A stretch of 64,000 bases of DNA, from NCBI GenBank assembly GCA_903871775.1, contig CAIQIA010000026.1, forward strand, positions 1 to 64,000. The letters are read 5' to 3'. The notes under the pieces are model-generated. The model was not told where the DNA came from, ran no database searches, and was given only the letters and a program-made list of their open reading frames with translations. Below are positions 56,995-64,000 of this stretch, one piece after another. Positions within the stretch are counted from its first letter, which is position 1, and every line of letters starts with the position of its first letter. The stretch is from an uncultured cyanobacterium. GTDB lineage: Bacteria; Cyanobacteriota; Cyanobacteriia; PCC-6307; Cyanobiaceae. A program made the translations under genes and the position numbers.

Positions 56995-57222
56995 CTACAA
57001 GGTGTGGTGTTCTTCAGAAATGGAACCCGCCGCTGCCCCACCGGCCATGGGGCGAAGGCGATCGGCGAGGGCCAGGCAGTGGTCCAGCTCAGACCAGAGC
57101 AGCTGGCGACGATCAGACGTCACCGCAAATGAGCGGTGGTGGAGGTCACGGGCTAAATACTCCAGCGCCTGGCAGATGCGACGCCAGTCGTCGGCGCAGA
57201 TCTCGGGTGGGGGAACGGTCAT
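56995..57222 (-). CDS. Small hypothetical protein
   Basis: A 75-residue soluble protein from ATG 57222 (MTVPPPEICADDWRRICQAL). It has a helical region with ALEYLARDLHHRSFAVTSDRRQLLWSELDHCLALADRLR and an Ala/Gly-rich end. Charges are balanced and aromatic residues are regularly placed, unlike the shadow frame on the other strand (starting 56939). No function is recognised. It borders the less GC-rich island to its right. Confidence 0.45.
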   Translation of the reverse strand: MTVPPPEICADDWRRICQALEYLARDLHHRSFAVTSDRRQLLWSELDHCLALADRLRPMAGGAAAGSISEEHHTL

Positions 57223-57325
57223 GGGTCTGATCCTGATTCAGCGGTGAGCGGATTGGCGATTCCCCAGTCAAACGTTGTGCCGCTGCTGCAGGATTGCCTT
57301 ACGGTGGCGTGGTAGAGCCCATAAA

Positions 57326-57883
57326 ATGAAAAGAAATCCGTCTCAAGATTTTCTACTCTTCCTGCTGGGAGGCAGCCTCTTCTCAGCCGGGCTCTTTTTA
57401 TTCACGAATCAAGTGATGGTGAGCTCGGGATACGTGGGCAGCGGTTTTGCGGGAACCGACTGGAGGTCTGGACCCATTGGCAGGTTCAGCAGTTGGGTTA
57501 CAGGCTTCTTCCCAATGGGGACCGGCCAGGGCTCTGGCCTGCTCATGATCCCCTTTGGCCTTGGGGTTGGCCTTTTGGTTGCTGACACACTGAGAAAGTT
57601 AGGCTGGTTCCTGATCATGGCCTCGTCAGCCGCTTTGGGGGCGGGGATATTGCAGAGTCTGTTGCTCAATTTTCGACCAACAAGCCTCTTCAGCCTCCTT
57701 GCAATGGTGGCCATGATCGCAGGGGGTGGAGGTCTCATGCTTCGTGCCGTCAGAGGCTACGAGAAAGGACAAGAACCCCAAGCCCCCGAAAGGACAAGCA
57801 GCAAGAGTGGAACCGACAAAGAGCTCAACAAAGAATTAGAACACCTCAGAGCAAAGATCCGACGGAGACGATTCGGTCGGTAG
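57326..57883 (+). CDS. Hypothetical membrane protein with charged C-terminus
   Basis: A 185-residue protein starting ATG 57326 (MKRNPSQDFLLFLLGG). It has about four transmembrane segments: FLLFLLGGSLFSAGLFLFTNQVMV, LLMIPFGLGVGLLVADTLRKLG, FLIMASSAALGAGILQSLLL, and FSLLAMVAMIAGGGGLMLRAV. A charged, Lys/Glu/Arg-rich coil (KELNKELEHLRAKIRRRR) ends the protein. The codons use many more A and T at third positions (AAA, AGA, AAT, TCT) than neighbouring genes, which suggests a different origin or low expression. The start 51 nt earlier (57275) is in frame but adds arginine-rich shadow sequence. No family is recognised. Confidence 0.7.
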   Translation: MKRNPSQDFLLFLLGGSLFSAGLFLFTNQVMVSSGYVGSGFAGTDWRSGPIGRFSSWVTGFFPMGTGQGSGLLMIPFGLGVGLLVADTLRKLGWFLIMASSAALGAGILQSLLLNFRPTSLFSLLAMVAMIAGGGGLMLRAVRGYEKGQEPQAPERTSSKSGTDKELNKELEHLRAKIRRRRFGR

Positions 57884-57927
57884 AGAAACAAGTCCCAGAC
57901 GATCTCATTTGAAATGGTTCTTTCATG

Positions 57928-58443
57928 TCAATGCCGATTGTCAGAGTGCGCAGCGTGATCGGCACGACCGTGCCAGACAAATGAGATGGCCACCGCGACG
58001 GCTGTGCCGATGAAAGACTCGGTGAAGCGCAGGAGCGCATTGAGGCCGGGATTGAGGCGGGGATCCAGGCTGGCCGTGACCATCACCACAATCACGGTAA
58101 TGGCGGCGAGCCTGGCGTGACCAGGAATCTTCACGGTCAGGCACAGCAGCACAGTCACAAAGATGGCAGCGGCCATTCCAACAGGATGGAACGGCAGAAG
58201 TGACAGATAAAATGCACCGGTGAACGCACCGATCGCAGATCCGAGAATCCGAAGGGAAGCCGAAGAGAAGGTTTCCTGACGGGTGATCTGGGTGACGACA
58301 ATGGCTGAAATAGCCGACCACAGGGCGCCAATTTTAGGCAAATAACCAGGGAACAGGCTGGTGAACCAGAAACCGGCCAGATAAGCGACCAGAGTGGCAA
58401 CAGCGATCAACAGTGAAATGCTGACGGGCTTGTCTTGCCTCAT
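57928..58443 (-). CDS. Short FUSC-type membrane protein
   Basis: A 171-residue protein with about five transmembrane helices: ISLLIAVATLVAYLAGFWF, IGALWSAISAIVVTQITRQETF, ILGSAIGAFTGAFYLSLLPFHPVGMAA, IFVTVLLCLTVKI, and AAITVIVVMVTASLD. A final FTESFIGTAVAVAISFVWH segment is characteristic of the ArAE/FUSC membrane half. No soluble domain or partner adaptor is adjacent, so it may be a stand-alone half-size FUSC or a truncated one. The start is ATG 58443. Codon use is less GC-biased than elsewhere, like the gene to its left. A larger FUSC exporter lies at 49.2-50.4 kb. Confidence 0.8.
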   Translation of the reverse strand: MRQDKPVSISLLIAVATLVAYLAGFWFTSLFPGYLPKIGALWSAISAIVVTQITRQETFSSASLRILGSAIGAFTGAFYLSLLPFHPVGMAAAIFVTVLLCLTVKIPGHARLAAITVIVVMVTASLDPRLNPGLNALLRFTESFIGTAVAVAISFVWHGRADHAAHSDNRH

Positions 58444-58964
58444 GGGTGGACAGGGATCAGGACCTCGAGTTTAGGTGGCAAAACGTGAGCAGATACTGCA
58501 TGGTATTGCCACAGTTGAAATTGGCAATGCTGCAGGCACTCAGTACGAGGGCACAGCGGCCGATGAAGTGTGTGGAGCCAGGCGGATGCAACCGGGGCCT
58601 GTGATCAGCGTGACTGGTGGTGAGAAAGACGTTGGCAAGGCGGAGACCATGGCGTTAACTCTGCAGGAATACAAGTGGCGAAGCATAAGAAGGCGATGTT
58701 CAGGCGATATTTGTGCAGCTGCTGCGGCCCGATGCCGGGCGCAGTGATCAAGCCGATTGGTTCGTTGTTGAGGTTCTGCAAGGCCCACGGCTCACTGAGA
58801 CAGTACTCGTGAAACACCATGGCGTGGAACGTGTGGGGTCACGTCGAACCTGCTGTTCGACAACTGGGCCCTGGCGGCGAAGAGCAGGTGTGAGTCTGAC
58901 GACACGTCGGCCGATGGCTTCATGCTCGACACGCCATGATGGTCATCTTGACAACTTCAGCACG
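58444..58964 (+). other. 521-nt gap without a recognisable gene
   Basis: The stretch between the FUSC-type gene and the DUF305 gene is less GC-rich and carries several short open frames on both strands (for example 58475-58747 plus, 58605-58820 minus). None looks like a protein family, and their codons do not follow the neighbours' pattern. It may be a decayed insertion or an old gene remnant. The last 60 or so bases should hold the DUF305 promoter. Nothing more definite is visible: no terminal inverted repeats, tRNA or terminator. Confidence 0.5.
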
Positions 58965-59690
58965 ATGCCCGCGGCACCGGTGATTCTGGCTCTGGCCCTG
59001 TTTCTCGGGCCGCAGGCCGGCGGCAGCGCCCTGGCCCAGGCCGAGCCAGCCTCTGGGCACCATCAACACATGCACCACCCGATGCCGTCGGCGGCACCGG
59101 CTGATCACAGCGCCCACACCCACGACGTGGGACCCGCCGGCCGCACCTATGACCTGCGCTGGATCGACGGCATGGTGCAGCACCACACTGGCGCCCTGCG
59201 GATGAGCGAGTTTGTGTTCGACATCGGTGCCCCAGGGGTGGGGGCCCTCGCCAAGGGGATCTGGCGTGATCAGGCCCAGGAGATCAAGGCCATGGGGCAA
59301 TGGCGCAAGGCCTGGTATCCCGATGCCCCCGTGCACCCGGTGATGCTCAGGGCTGGGGGGAACCCGGACGCGATGGCCGACCTGATCCGCATGGGCCCTA
59401 CAGAGATCGAAGCCATGCGGATGATGGCGTCAAGCCCGACCCGGGAGAACCGGGTGACCTGGTTCCTCGAAGGGATGCTCCAGCACCACGGTGGTGCGCT
59501 GGTAATGGCCCACGATGCCCTTCGACGCTCGAGCAATGGGACCATCCGGCGCCTGGCGCGCGACATCATCGTGGCGCAGCGACGGGAGATCATCGTGCTA
59601 CGCAAGATGCTGCAGCACGACGGCCTCGACAAACCTGAGTACCACGCGTATGACAGGCTTTTTGCCCTGAACGGATCCGTCTCCCCCTGA
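58965..59690 (+). CDS. Secreted DUF305 protein, histidine-rich
   Basis: A 241-residue exported protein. A signal peptide covers about 1-27 (VILALALFLGPQAGGSALA). A histidine-rich linker follows (GHHQHMHHPMP, ADHSAHTHD). The DUF305 (ferritin-like four-helix) domain has two copies of its motif: WIDGMVQHHTGALRMSE and FLEGMLQHHGGALVMAH, each with the paired His and Met. Conserved arginine/isoleucine helices (RDQAQEIKAMGQW, RDIIVAQRREIIVLRKML) follow each. DUF305 proteins are often near copper or other metal-resistance genes; metal binding is inferred from the His/Met pattern. The start is ATG 58965. DUF3721 follows 25 nt later. Confidence 0.88.
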   Translation: MPAAPVILALALFLGPQAGGSALAQAEPASGHHQHMHHPMPSAAPADHSAHTHDVGPAGRTYDLRWIDGMVQHHTGALRMSEFVFDIGAPGVGALAKGIWRDQAQEIKAMGQWRKAWYPDAPVHPVMLRAGGNPDAMADLIRMGPTEIEAMRMMASSPTRENRVTWFLEGMLQHHGGALVMAHDALRRSSNGTIRRLARDIIVAQRREIIVLRKMLQHDGLDKPEYHAYDRLFALNGSVSP

Positions 59691-59715
59691 CCTGAATCGC
59701 TGATCTCCTTCCATC

Positions 59716-59937
59716 ATGCCACCCATGTCACCGGCCCTTCATGTGATTCTTCTGACGATTTTCGCCCTGGGCGGTACCGGCGCTGAAGCCCACCTGCGGG
59801 GTATGTATGCCACCAGAGCCGAAGCGGAAAAACGTGCAGCCGAACTGAACTGCAAGGGCTCTTTTGCGATGGAGACCATGTGGATGCCCTGTGCCAATGA
59901 ACGGGCGCTTCACGATGCACTTCAGAAGCAGAAGTGA
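59716..59937 (+). CDS. Small secreted DUF3721 protein
   Basis: A 73-residue protein with a signal peptide (about 1-24, LHVILLTIFALGGTGAEA) and the DUF3721 motif: GMYATRAEAEKRAAELNCKGSFAMETMWMPCANERAL. It has two conserved cysteines and the MWMPCA signature. The family is almost confined to cyanobacteria and has no assigned function. The Met/Cys-rich motif would suit metal binding, but this is not shown. ATG 59716 is used; ATG 59725 is an alternative. The DUF305 gene lies just upstream, and a PepSY-type membrane gene begins 25 nt later. Confidence 0.85.
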   Translation: MPPMSPALHVILLTIFALGGTGAEAHLRGMYATRAEAEKRAAELNCKGSFAMETMWMPCANERALHDALQKQK

Positions 59938-59962
59938 AACTATTGAATATAGTCTGAACCCG

Positions 59963-60268
59963 ATGATGCTGCACCACCGTCAAGCACGCAGACTGCACCG
60001 CCTGGTGGTCCCCATGGCTGCCATCCCGCTGGCTCTGACCACAGCATCAGGTGCCATTTACGGAACAGCACTGTCGGTGAATATCGATGTGCCCTGGCTG
60101 CTGCGGTTGCACACTGGCAACTTTGGACTGGTCAACCTGCAGCCTGTCTATTCGCCGTTGGTGGGCATCATGAGCCTGTTGCTGATTGTCTCGGGCGTCT
60201 CTCTGTTACGGAACACCAGAGGGGCGAGGCCGGCCAGCACTGTTGTGGGTCTGGAAGGTGACGTCTGA
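59963..60268 (+). CDS. Small membrane protein with PepSY-TM-like helices
   Basis: A 101-residue membrane protein from ATG 59963 (an ATG pair; the longer frame to 59864 overlaps DUF3721 and is not family-like). It begins RRLHRLVVPMAAIPLALTTASGAIY, continues LLRLHTGNF, and ends with LQPVYSPLVGIMSLLLIVSGVSLL. This reads like the first and last helices of the PepSY-associated transmembrane proteins, which often act in iron or copper reduction and uptake. The C-terminus is short and polar. With DUF305 and DUF3721 it makes an apparent three-gene unit. The next gene is convergent, 68 nt away. Confidence 0.65.
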   Translation: MMLHHRQARRLHRLVVPMAAIPLALTTASGAIYGTALSVNIDVPWLLRLHTGNFGLVNLQPVYSPLVGIMSLLLIVSGVSLLRNTRGARPASTVVGLEGDV

Positions 60269-60336
60269 TCAACCCCAATCAGGCAACCATCTGGCAGCAG
60301 CTTGTTTCTTCTGATGCCGCAGGACAAAACCAACCA

Positions 60337-62352
60337 TCACCCCCGCAGCCGGCGCCCCAGCAGCACATAGCCATGGCCTGACCCGGGCAGCCGGCGCGAC
60401 AGGGCCAGCGACGGCCCCGGATCGTGCATCAGGGTATGGATCACACCGGTGCAACCCAGGGCGGCGGCCCGCCGCTGCACCTCGTGCAGCAGCAGCGCCC
60501 CCAGCCCCGCCTGGGCCCGGCCGGGCTGCACCACCAGCGTGCGCACCACCAGATCGTCGCCATGGCGATGGGCCAGCACCAGCCCCAGCAGCCGCCCGTC
60601 GGCCACCGCCAGAAGCGTCAGTTGTCGATCGCTCGCCCCCTCGCGCTGCTGCAGCCAGCGGCAGAAGATCGCCTCCGGCAGCGGGCGAAACAACGGCTGC
60701 CGGCCAAAGCCCGCCTGCACCAGCCGGTGGATCTGGGCCGGCAGCGACGCCACCAGGCCGGGCGGTAGTTCGACGAGGTCGTGCAGGGCCACCCCTGCCA
60801 GGTGCGGCAGCCGGGCCCCCGGCCCCAGATCCCACGGGGGGCCACCGGCCAGCCGGCGCGACACGTAGGCCTCGGCCAGCGCAAAACCGCAGCGGTGCAG
60901 ATGGCCGATCCACTCGGGCCCCGGTTGCGGTTCACCGGCAAACCCAAGGGCCGGCCCCGTGCGGCAGCGGTAGGCGCCCCAGGTGTTGCCATCCATCGGC
61001 GCCAGCACACGTGTGCAGCCCTCGGCGGCCAGACGCCGGCAGGCGATCTGCAGCACCGCCGCCGCCGCCGCCGGATCGGTGGCGCGCAGGGCACCGATGC
61101 AGCCGATCCGTTCGCCCGCCTGGGGTGGCGTCTGGCGCCACCAGATCGACGCCTGGGCCCGGTCAGCGAGCTGCCACCGCTCATCGGCCGGCCACAGGCC
61201 CGACGGATCCACCGGCACCGGTTCGGGCTGGTGGCTTGCAACGGCCGGTGCCGGCACCAGCGCCAGCACCAGCCGCCGGTAGAAGAACACCCGGTCGCGC
61301 CGGTGCAGGGCCGCCGCCCGGGCCGCCTGCGGGCGCCAGGTGCCGGCGGGGGCCAGCCCCGCATCGCGGTCGGCGACCCGGTTCCAGGCCACCAGCCGCG
61401 CCCCGGCGGCGGCATGGCGATGCAACTGCCCGAACAGGGCCGTGGTGGCCTCCGGCGCGAGGTACTCAAAAACGTTGCTCAGGTTGAAGCGTTCGATCGC
61501 CTGGCCATCTGCAGGCTCGGGCGCCAGGTGGTCGACCAGGTCGGCGGCCTCGACCGCCAGCCGCTCCCGATGGCGGCGAATCGCCTGCTGCTGCGCCGGC
61601 CGCAGGGCCCGCGGCAGCACGTTGCCGTAGTGCCCGTGCACCAGCCAGTGCAGGTGAGGATTGTCGCCGGGGTCGAGCTCGACCAGCACCTGGCGCAGGC
61701 GCTCCAGCAGCAGGGCCGGCTGGCTGCCGCTGCCGTAGCGCACCTGGGCCGGATCGGTGCCCAGGTGGCCCAGGGCCGCCCGAGAAAAGCACAGATTCAG
61801 CAGCCAGCGCCAGCGGCGGCGGCGCCACTGCCGCTCCACCCAGCGGGCCCGCTGCTCGGGGTCCAGGCCGGTGAACAGCGGCGCCCAGTGCCGGGTGCCA
61901 CCCGCCAGCGGCAGCAGGCCCCGCCGCACCAGCGCCAGGTAGCGCTCAAACCGCCCGGCCCCCAGCAGGCCCGCCGCCACCAGCCCTGGCCGCCGGTCCC
62001 AGAACGCCGCCACCGCTGGCGGCAGCAGCGGCCGGCAGCGGTCATACAGGGCCAGGCGATGGGCGGCCACACCACCGGCACGGATCGACCGGCAGGGCCA
62101 GCCCCCCAGGAACTCAAGCAGCTGTCCATGCTCAAGCGCCAGGCAGGCGGCCAGCTTCAGCTGCAGCAGGGCGATCTGGGCCGGGTTGCGGTCGAGCACC
62201 AGCAGCCGCGCCGGGCCTTCGGCCAGCAGGGCCAGGCTGTTGTCGCCCCCCGAACCGATCGACAGCACCGTGCGACCGGCCAGCGGCCCCAGGGCCTCCA
62301 CCAGCAGGTCGGCGTCCTCCCAGCACTGGCCGTAGGTGAGCCGCTCAGCCAT
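60337..62352 (-). CDS. DUF3419 (BtaA-like) aminocarboxypropyltransferase fused to tandem GNAT domains
   Basis: A 671-residue two-part protein. Residues 1-370 match the DUF3419/BtaA family, which moves the 3-amino-3-carboxypropyl group of S-adenosylmethionine onto diacylglycerol (betaine lipid DGTS). Seen are LTYGQCWEDADLLVEAL, the AdoMet loop SIGSGGDNS at 31-39, VLDRNPAQ at 52-59, VHGHYGNVLP near 238-247, and NLSNVFEYLAPEA at 290-302. Residues 395-671 look like two GNAT-type folds (RVLAPMDGNTWGAYR, then VRTLVVQPGRAQAGLGALLLHE with a partly degenerate acetyl-CoA loop). No BtaB methyltransferase is in the window. The start is ATG 62352, overlapping the PEP-synthase-like gene by 8 nt. The acceptor substrate is unknown. 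Confidence 0.82.
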   Translation of the reverse strand: MAERLTYGQCWEDADLLVEALGPLAGRTVLSIGSGGDNSLALLAEGPARLLVLDRNPAQIALLQLKLAACLALEHGQLLEFLGGWPCRSIRAGGVAAHRLALYDRCRPLLPPAVAAFWDRRPGLVAAGLLGAGRFERYLALVRRGLLPLAGGTRHWAPLFTGLDPEQRARWVERQWRRRRWRWLLNLCFSRAALGHLGTDPAQVRYGSGSQPALLLERLRQVLVELDPGDNPHLHWLVHGHYGNVLPRALRPAQQQAIRRHRERLAVEAADLVDHLAPEPADGQAIERFNLSNVFEYLAPEATTALFGQLHRHAAAGARLVAWNRVADRDAGLAPAGTWRPQAARAAALHRRDRVFFYRRLVLALVPAPAVASHQPEPVPVDPSGLWPADERWQLADRAQASIWWRQTPPQAGERIGCIGALRATDPAAAAAVLQIACRRLAAEGCTRVLAPMDGNTWGAYRCRTGPALGFAGEPQPGPEWIGHLHRCGFALAEAYVSRRLAGGPPWDLGPGARLPHLAGVALHDLVELPPGLVASLPAQIHRLVQAGFGRQPLFRPLPEAIFCRWLQQREGASDRQLTLLAVADGRLLGLVLAHRHGDDLVVRTLVVQPGRAQAGLGALLLHEVQRRAAALGCTGVIHTLMHDPGPSLALSRRLPGSGHGYVLLGRRLRG

Positions 62353-64000
62353 CACCCCCGCGGGCCAGCAGCCGCACCCGGCCGCTGGCGCCATCGATCT
62401 CGACCCGGTCGCCATCGGCCAGCCGACCGGCGATGCCCGCCAGTTCGGTGACCATCGGCAGCCCCACCTCCCGCGCAACGATCGCCACGTGCGACAGGGC
62501 GCTGCCCCGTTCCACCAGCAGACCGGCGGCATGGGGGAACAGCAGCACCCAGCCCGGATCGGTGGCCTGGGCCACCAGGATCGGCCGCGCCCCCGGGCCC
62601 GGCCGCCGCTGCTCGAGCCAGAGCAGCGGATCGCCCACCCGTTCGATCGCCGCCTGCACCCGTCCTGGCGAACAGCCCAGGCCCTGCCAGCCCTCAGGCC
62701 CCGGATCCGCAACGGCGGCCTGGGGCAGGTCGAGGTGGGGCAGGCCCTCGGTCACGAACCGCCGCGGCAGGGGCGCCAGCGCCCGCTGCTGCAGCCATTG
62801 GCGGCGGCGCAGGGCCACCAGGCCGCCCACGTCGGTGCAGCTGGCGGTGCCCTCCACCAGCCCCAGCAGCTCCTCCACCTCCAGAAACACGGCGTCGTCG
62901 CCCCGGTCGAGCAGCCCCAGGTCGGCATAACGGCGGCCGAGGCTCAGCAGCAGCCGCCGGGCCTGGCCGAACACCCGCGTGCGTTCGAAGCGCAGGTTCT
63001 CGCGCTCGGCCAGCAACCGCCGCAGCCGCCGCCGCAGCCAGCCCAGGGGCAATCGCTGCCAGGGGGGACAGGGGCGGGGCAGGGTCGCCGGCGGCGGCGC
63101 ATCCGCAGGGGCCGGGGACCCGGCAGAGGCAGCGGCGGCGGCCAGGCTGCGCAGCAACGGCAGCGGGTCATCCGCCAGGGTGCGCGTCTCGAGCTTCAGC
63201 TCACCGAGGCAGCGATCGCCGAAGGCCTCGAGGTAGGCATCCAGCTCGGCCTGCAGCCACGGATGGTTGGCCACGGCCCGGGCGATGGCGTCGCCATGAC
63301 CAGCCGCCAGCACCGCCACCAGGGCCGGCTCCGGGGCCAGCCGGCGCCCCAGGGCGGCGATGCGCCGGTGCGGTTCGGCGCTGATCACCGCCCCCAGATC
63401 GCTGATCCACGCCTGCAGCACCCGGCCGTCGGGATCCAGGCGCCAGCGCTGCAGCAGCCCCCGCAGCACGCCGTAGACGACCATCGCGAAGAAGTCGTTG
63501 ATCAGCGGTGCATCCCAGTGGCTCAGCAGCTGCCCCTCCAGGCGGCGGTAGTGCTGCACCAGCTGCTGGGGATCGGCCTCCGGCAGGGCCGCCAGGGCCG
63601 CGGGGGGCAGCAGCACCCGGTCGAGCCGCCGGCGAAAGGCCCGACGGCGCCGCTCGAGGCCCACGGCATTGGCGACCATGGCCAGCAGCAACCGCACCAG
63701 CCGCAGCAGATCGGCCAGGGCCACCGTCGACGGCTCCAACCGCAACCGCTCCCGCTCGGCCGCCTCGAGCGGTTGCTGCACCCCCAGCATCTGCTCCAGA
63801 AACGGCGCATTGAGCCGATAGCCGGGCAACAGCGACAGCACCCGGTACCAGCTCTGCAGGTTGTAGTAGATGCGGCCGTTGTGGAAGCCGATCATCGTCG
63901 CCAGCACCCCGCGATGGCGCCGGATCAGCGCTGCCTCCACCCCCATGAAGCGGCAGAAGCCGGCATAGACCTCGGTGTAGGCCTTGCGGGCGAACGAGAA
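62345..64000 (-). CDS. PEP synthase-like protein (C-terminal part; runs off the window)
   Basis: 552 residues are visible and the frame is open to the right edge, so the N-terminus lies outside the window. The visible part reads FARKAYTEVYAGFCRFMG, then NGRIYYNLQSWYRVLSLLPGYRLN. This is typical of the region after the ATP-grasp (PPDK_N) domain of PEP synthase-like and rifampin phosphotransferase-like proteins. After a long Arg/Leu-rich helical region it ends with a phosphohistidine swivel domain carrying LSHVAIVAREVGLPMV, where the His would carry phosphate. There is no PEP-utiliser C-terminal TIM barrel, so it is not a normal PEP synthase. It overlaps the DUF3419-GNAT gene. A phosphotransferase role is inference. 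Confidence 0.8.
   Translation of the reverse strand, partial: FSFARKAYTEVYAGFCRFMGVEAALIRRHRGVLATMIGFHNGRIYYNLQSWYRVLSLLPGYRLNAPFLEQMLGVQQPLEAAERERLRLEPSTVALADLLRLVRLLLAMVANAVGLERRRRAFRRRLDRVLLPPAALAALPEADPQQLVQHYRRLEGQLLSHWDAPLINDFFAMVVYGVLRGLLQRWRLDPDGRVLQAWISDLGAVISAEPHRRIAALGRRLAPEPALVAVLAAGHGDAIARAVANHPWLQAELDAYLEAFGDRCLGELKLETRTLADDPLPLLRSLAAAAASAGSPAPADAPPPATLPRPCPPWQRLPLGWLRRRLRRLLAERENLRFERTRVFGQARRLLLSLGRRYADLGLLDRGDDAVFLEVEELLGLVEGTASCTDVGGLVALRRRQWLQQRALAPLPRRFVTEGLPHLDLPQAAVADPGPEGWQGLGCSPGRVQAAIERVGDPLLWLEQRRPGPGARPILVAQATDPGWVLLFPHAAGLLVERGSALSHVAIVAREVGLPMVTELAGIAGRLADGDRVEIDGASGRVRLLARGGDG

Noticed and set aside
58475-58747. A 90-codon plus-strand frame in the island gap
   Set aside because: There is no recognisable fold, codon pattern or upstream signal, and competing frames exist on the other strand.

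Overview
The window is chromosomal DNA of a GC-rich unicellular picocyanobacterium, most like the Cyanobium / freshwater Synechococcus group. It carries a photosystem II D1 gene (psbA), cytochrome c6 (petJ), an NDH-1 subunit (ndhD), glycogen genes (glgA, glgB) and several families confined or nearly confined to cyanobacteria and plastids (Ycf51, DUF760, DUF4336, DUF3721). It also has a threonyl-tRNA synthetase without a TGS domain. Codon third positions are overwhelmingly G or C, so long shadow frames lie opposite almost every gene. Genes are tightly packed, with many 1-14 nt overlaps (ATGA, TGATG, GTGA) and many GTG/TTG starts.

Layout. 1-5.3 kb: a GNAT remnant at the edge, then a leftward cluster of murF, a membrane protein, glgA and two tandem L,D-transpeptidases. 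5.3-12.3 kb: menB and menD (phylloquinone pathway), a divergent signal peptidase lepB, DUF760, DUF4336, a PGM1-type ATP-grasp ligase and pyrophosphatase ppa. 12.3-19.4 kb: psbA of the D1:1 (Gln130) type with a clear terminator, a YcjF/DUF697 protein, a Gly/Arg-rich protein translationally coupled to trpS, a GH104-like muramidase, an amidase and two membrane proteins. 19.5-28.5 kb, all rightward: thrS, glk, thrB, an outer-membrane barrel with a terminator, ndhD and an M3 oligopeptidase. 28.4-36.1 kb, leftward: lipase, folB, proA, a ROK kinase and a very large TamB-like protein with a lipobox. 36.1-44.3 kb, rightward: ycf51, a small secreted protein, a CocE-type hydrolase, DUF3887, glgB, hemE, an SDR and petJ. 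44.3-48.4 kb: small secreted proteins and clpB. 48.4-53.3 kb: a COQ4 homologue, a FUSC / small membrane protein / HlyD operon and a divergent TolC, which together look like a tripartite aromatic-acid-type exporter. 53.3-57.2 kb: DoxX, pterin dehydratase, a glycine-zipper protein, an M32 carboxypeptidase and small proteins. 57.2-60.3 kb: a visibly less GC-rich accessory stretch with a membrane protein, a short FUSC protein, a decayed gap, and a DUF305, DUF3721, PepSY-TM trio. 60.3-64 kb, leftward: a BtaA-like (DUF3419) aminocarboxypropyltransferase fused to GNAT domains, coupled to a PEP-synthase-like protein that runs off the right edge.

Most of the window is housekeeping: cell wall, glycogen, photosynthesis, quinone, amino acid and cofactor synthesis. 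The parts that look least described are the PEP-synthase-like / DUF3419-GNAT pair at the right end, the COQ4-linked exporter, and the histidine-rich DUF305 island. No CRISPR array, rRNA, tRNA, insertion sequence or prophage was recognised. All calls come from reading the sequence; no database search was run.
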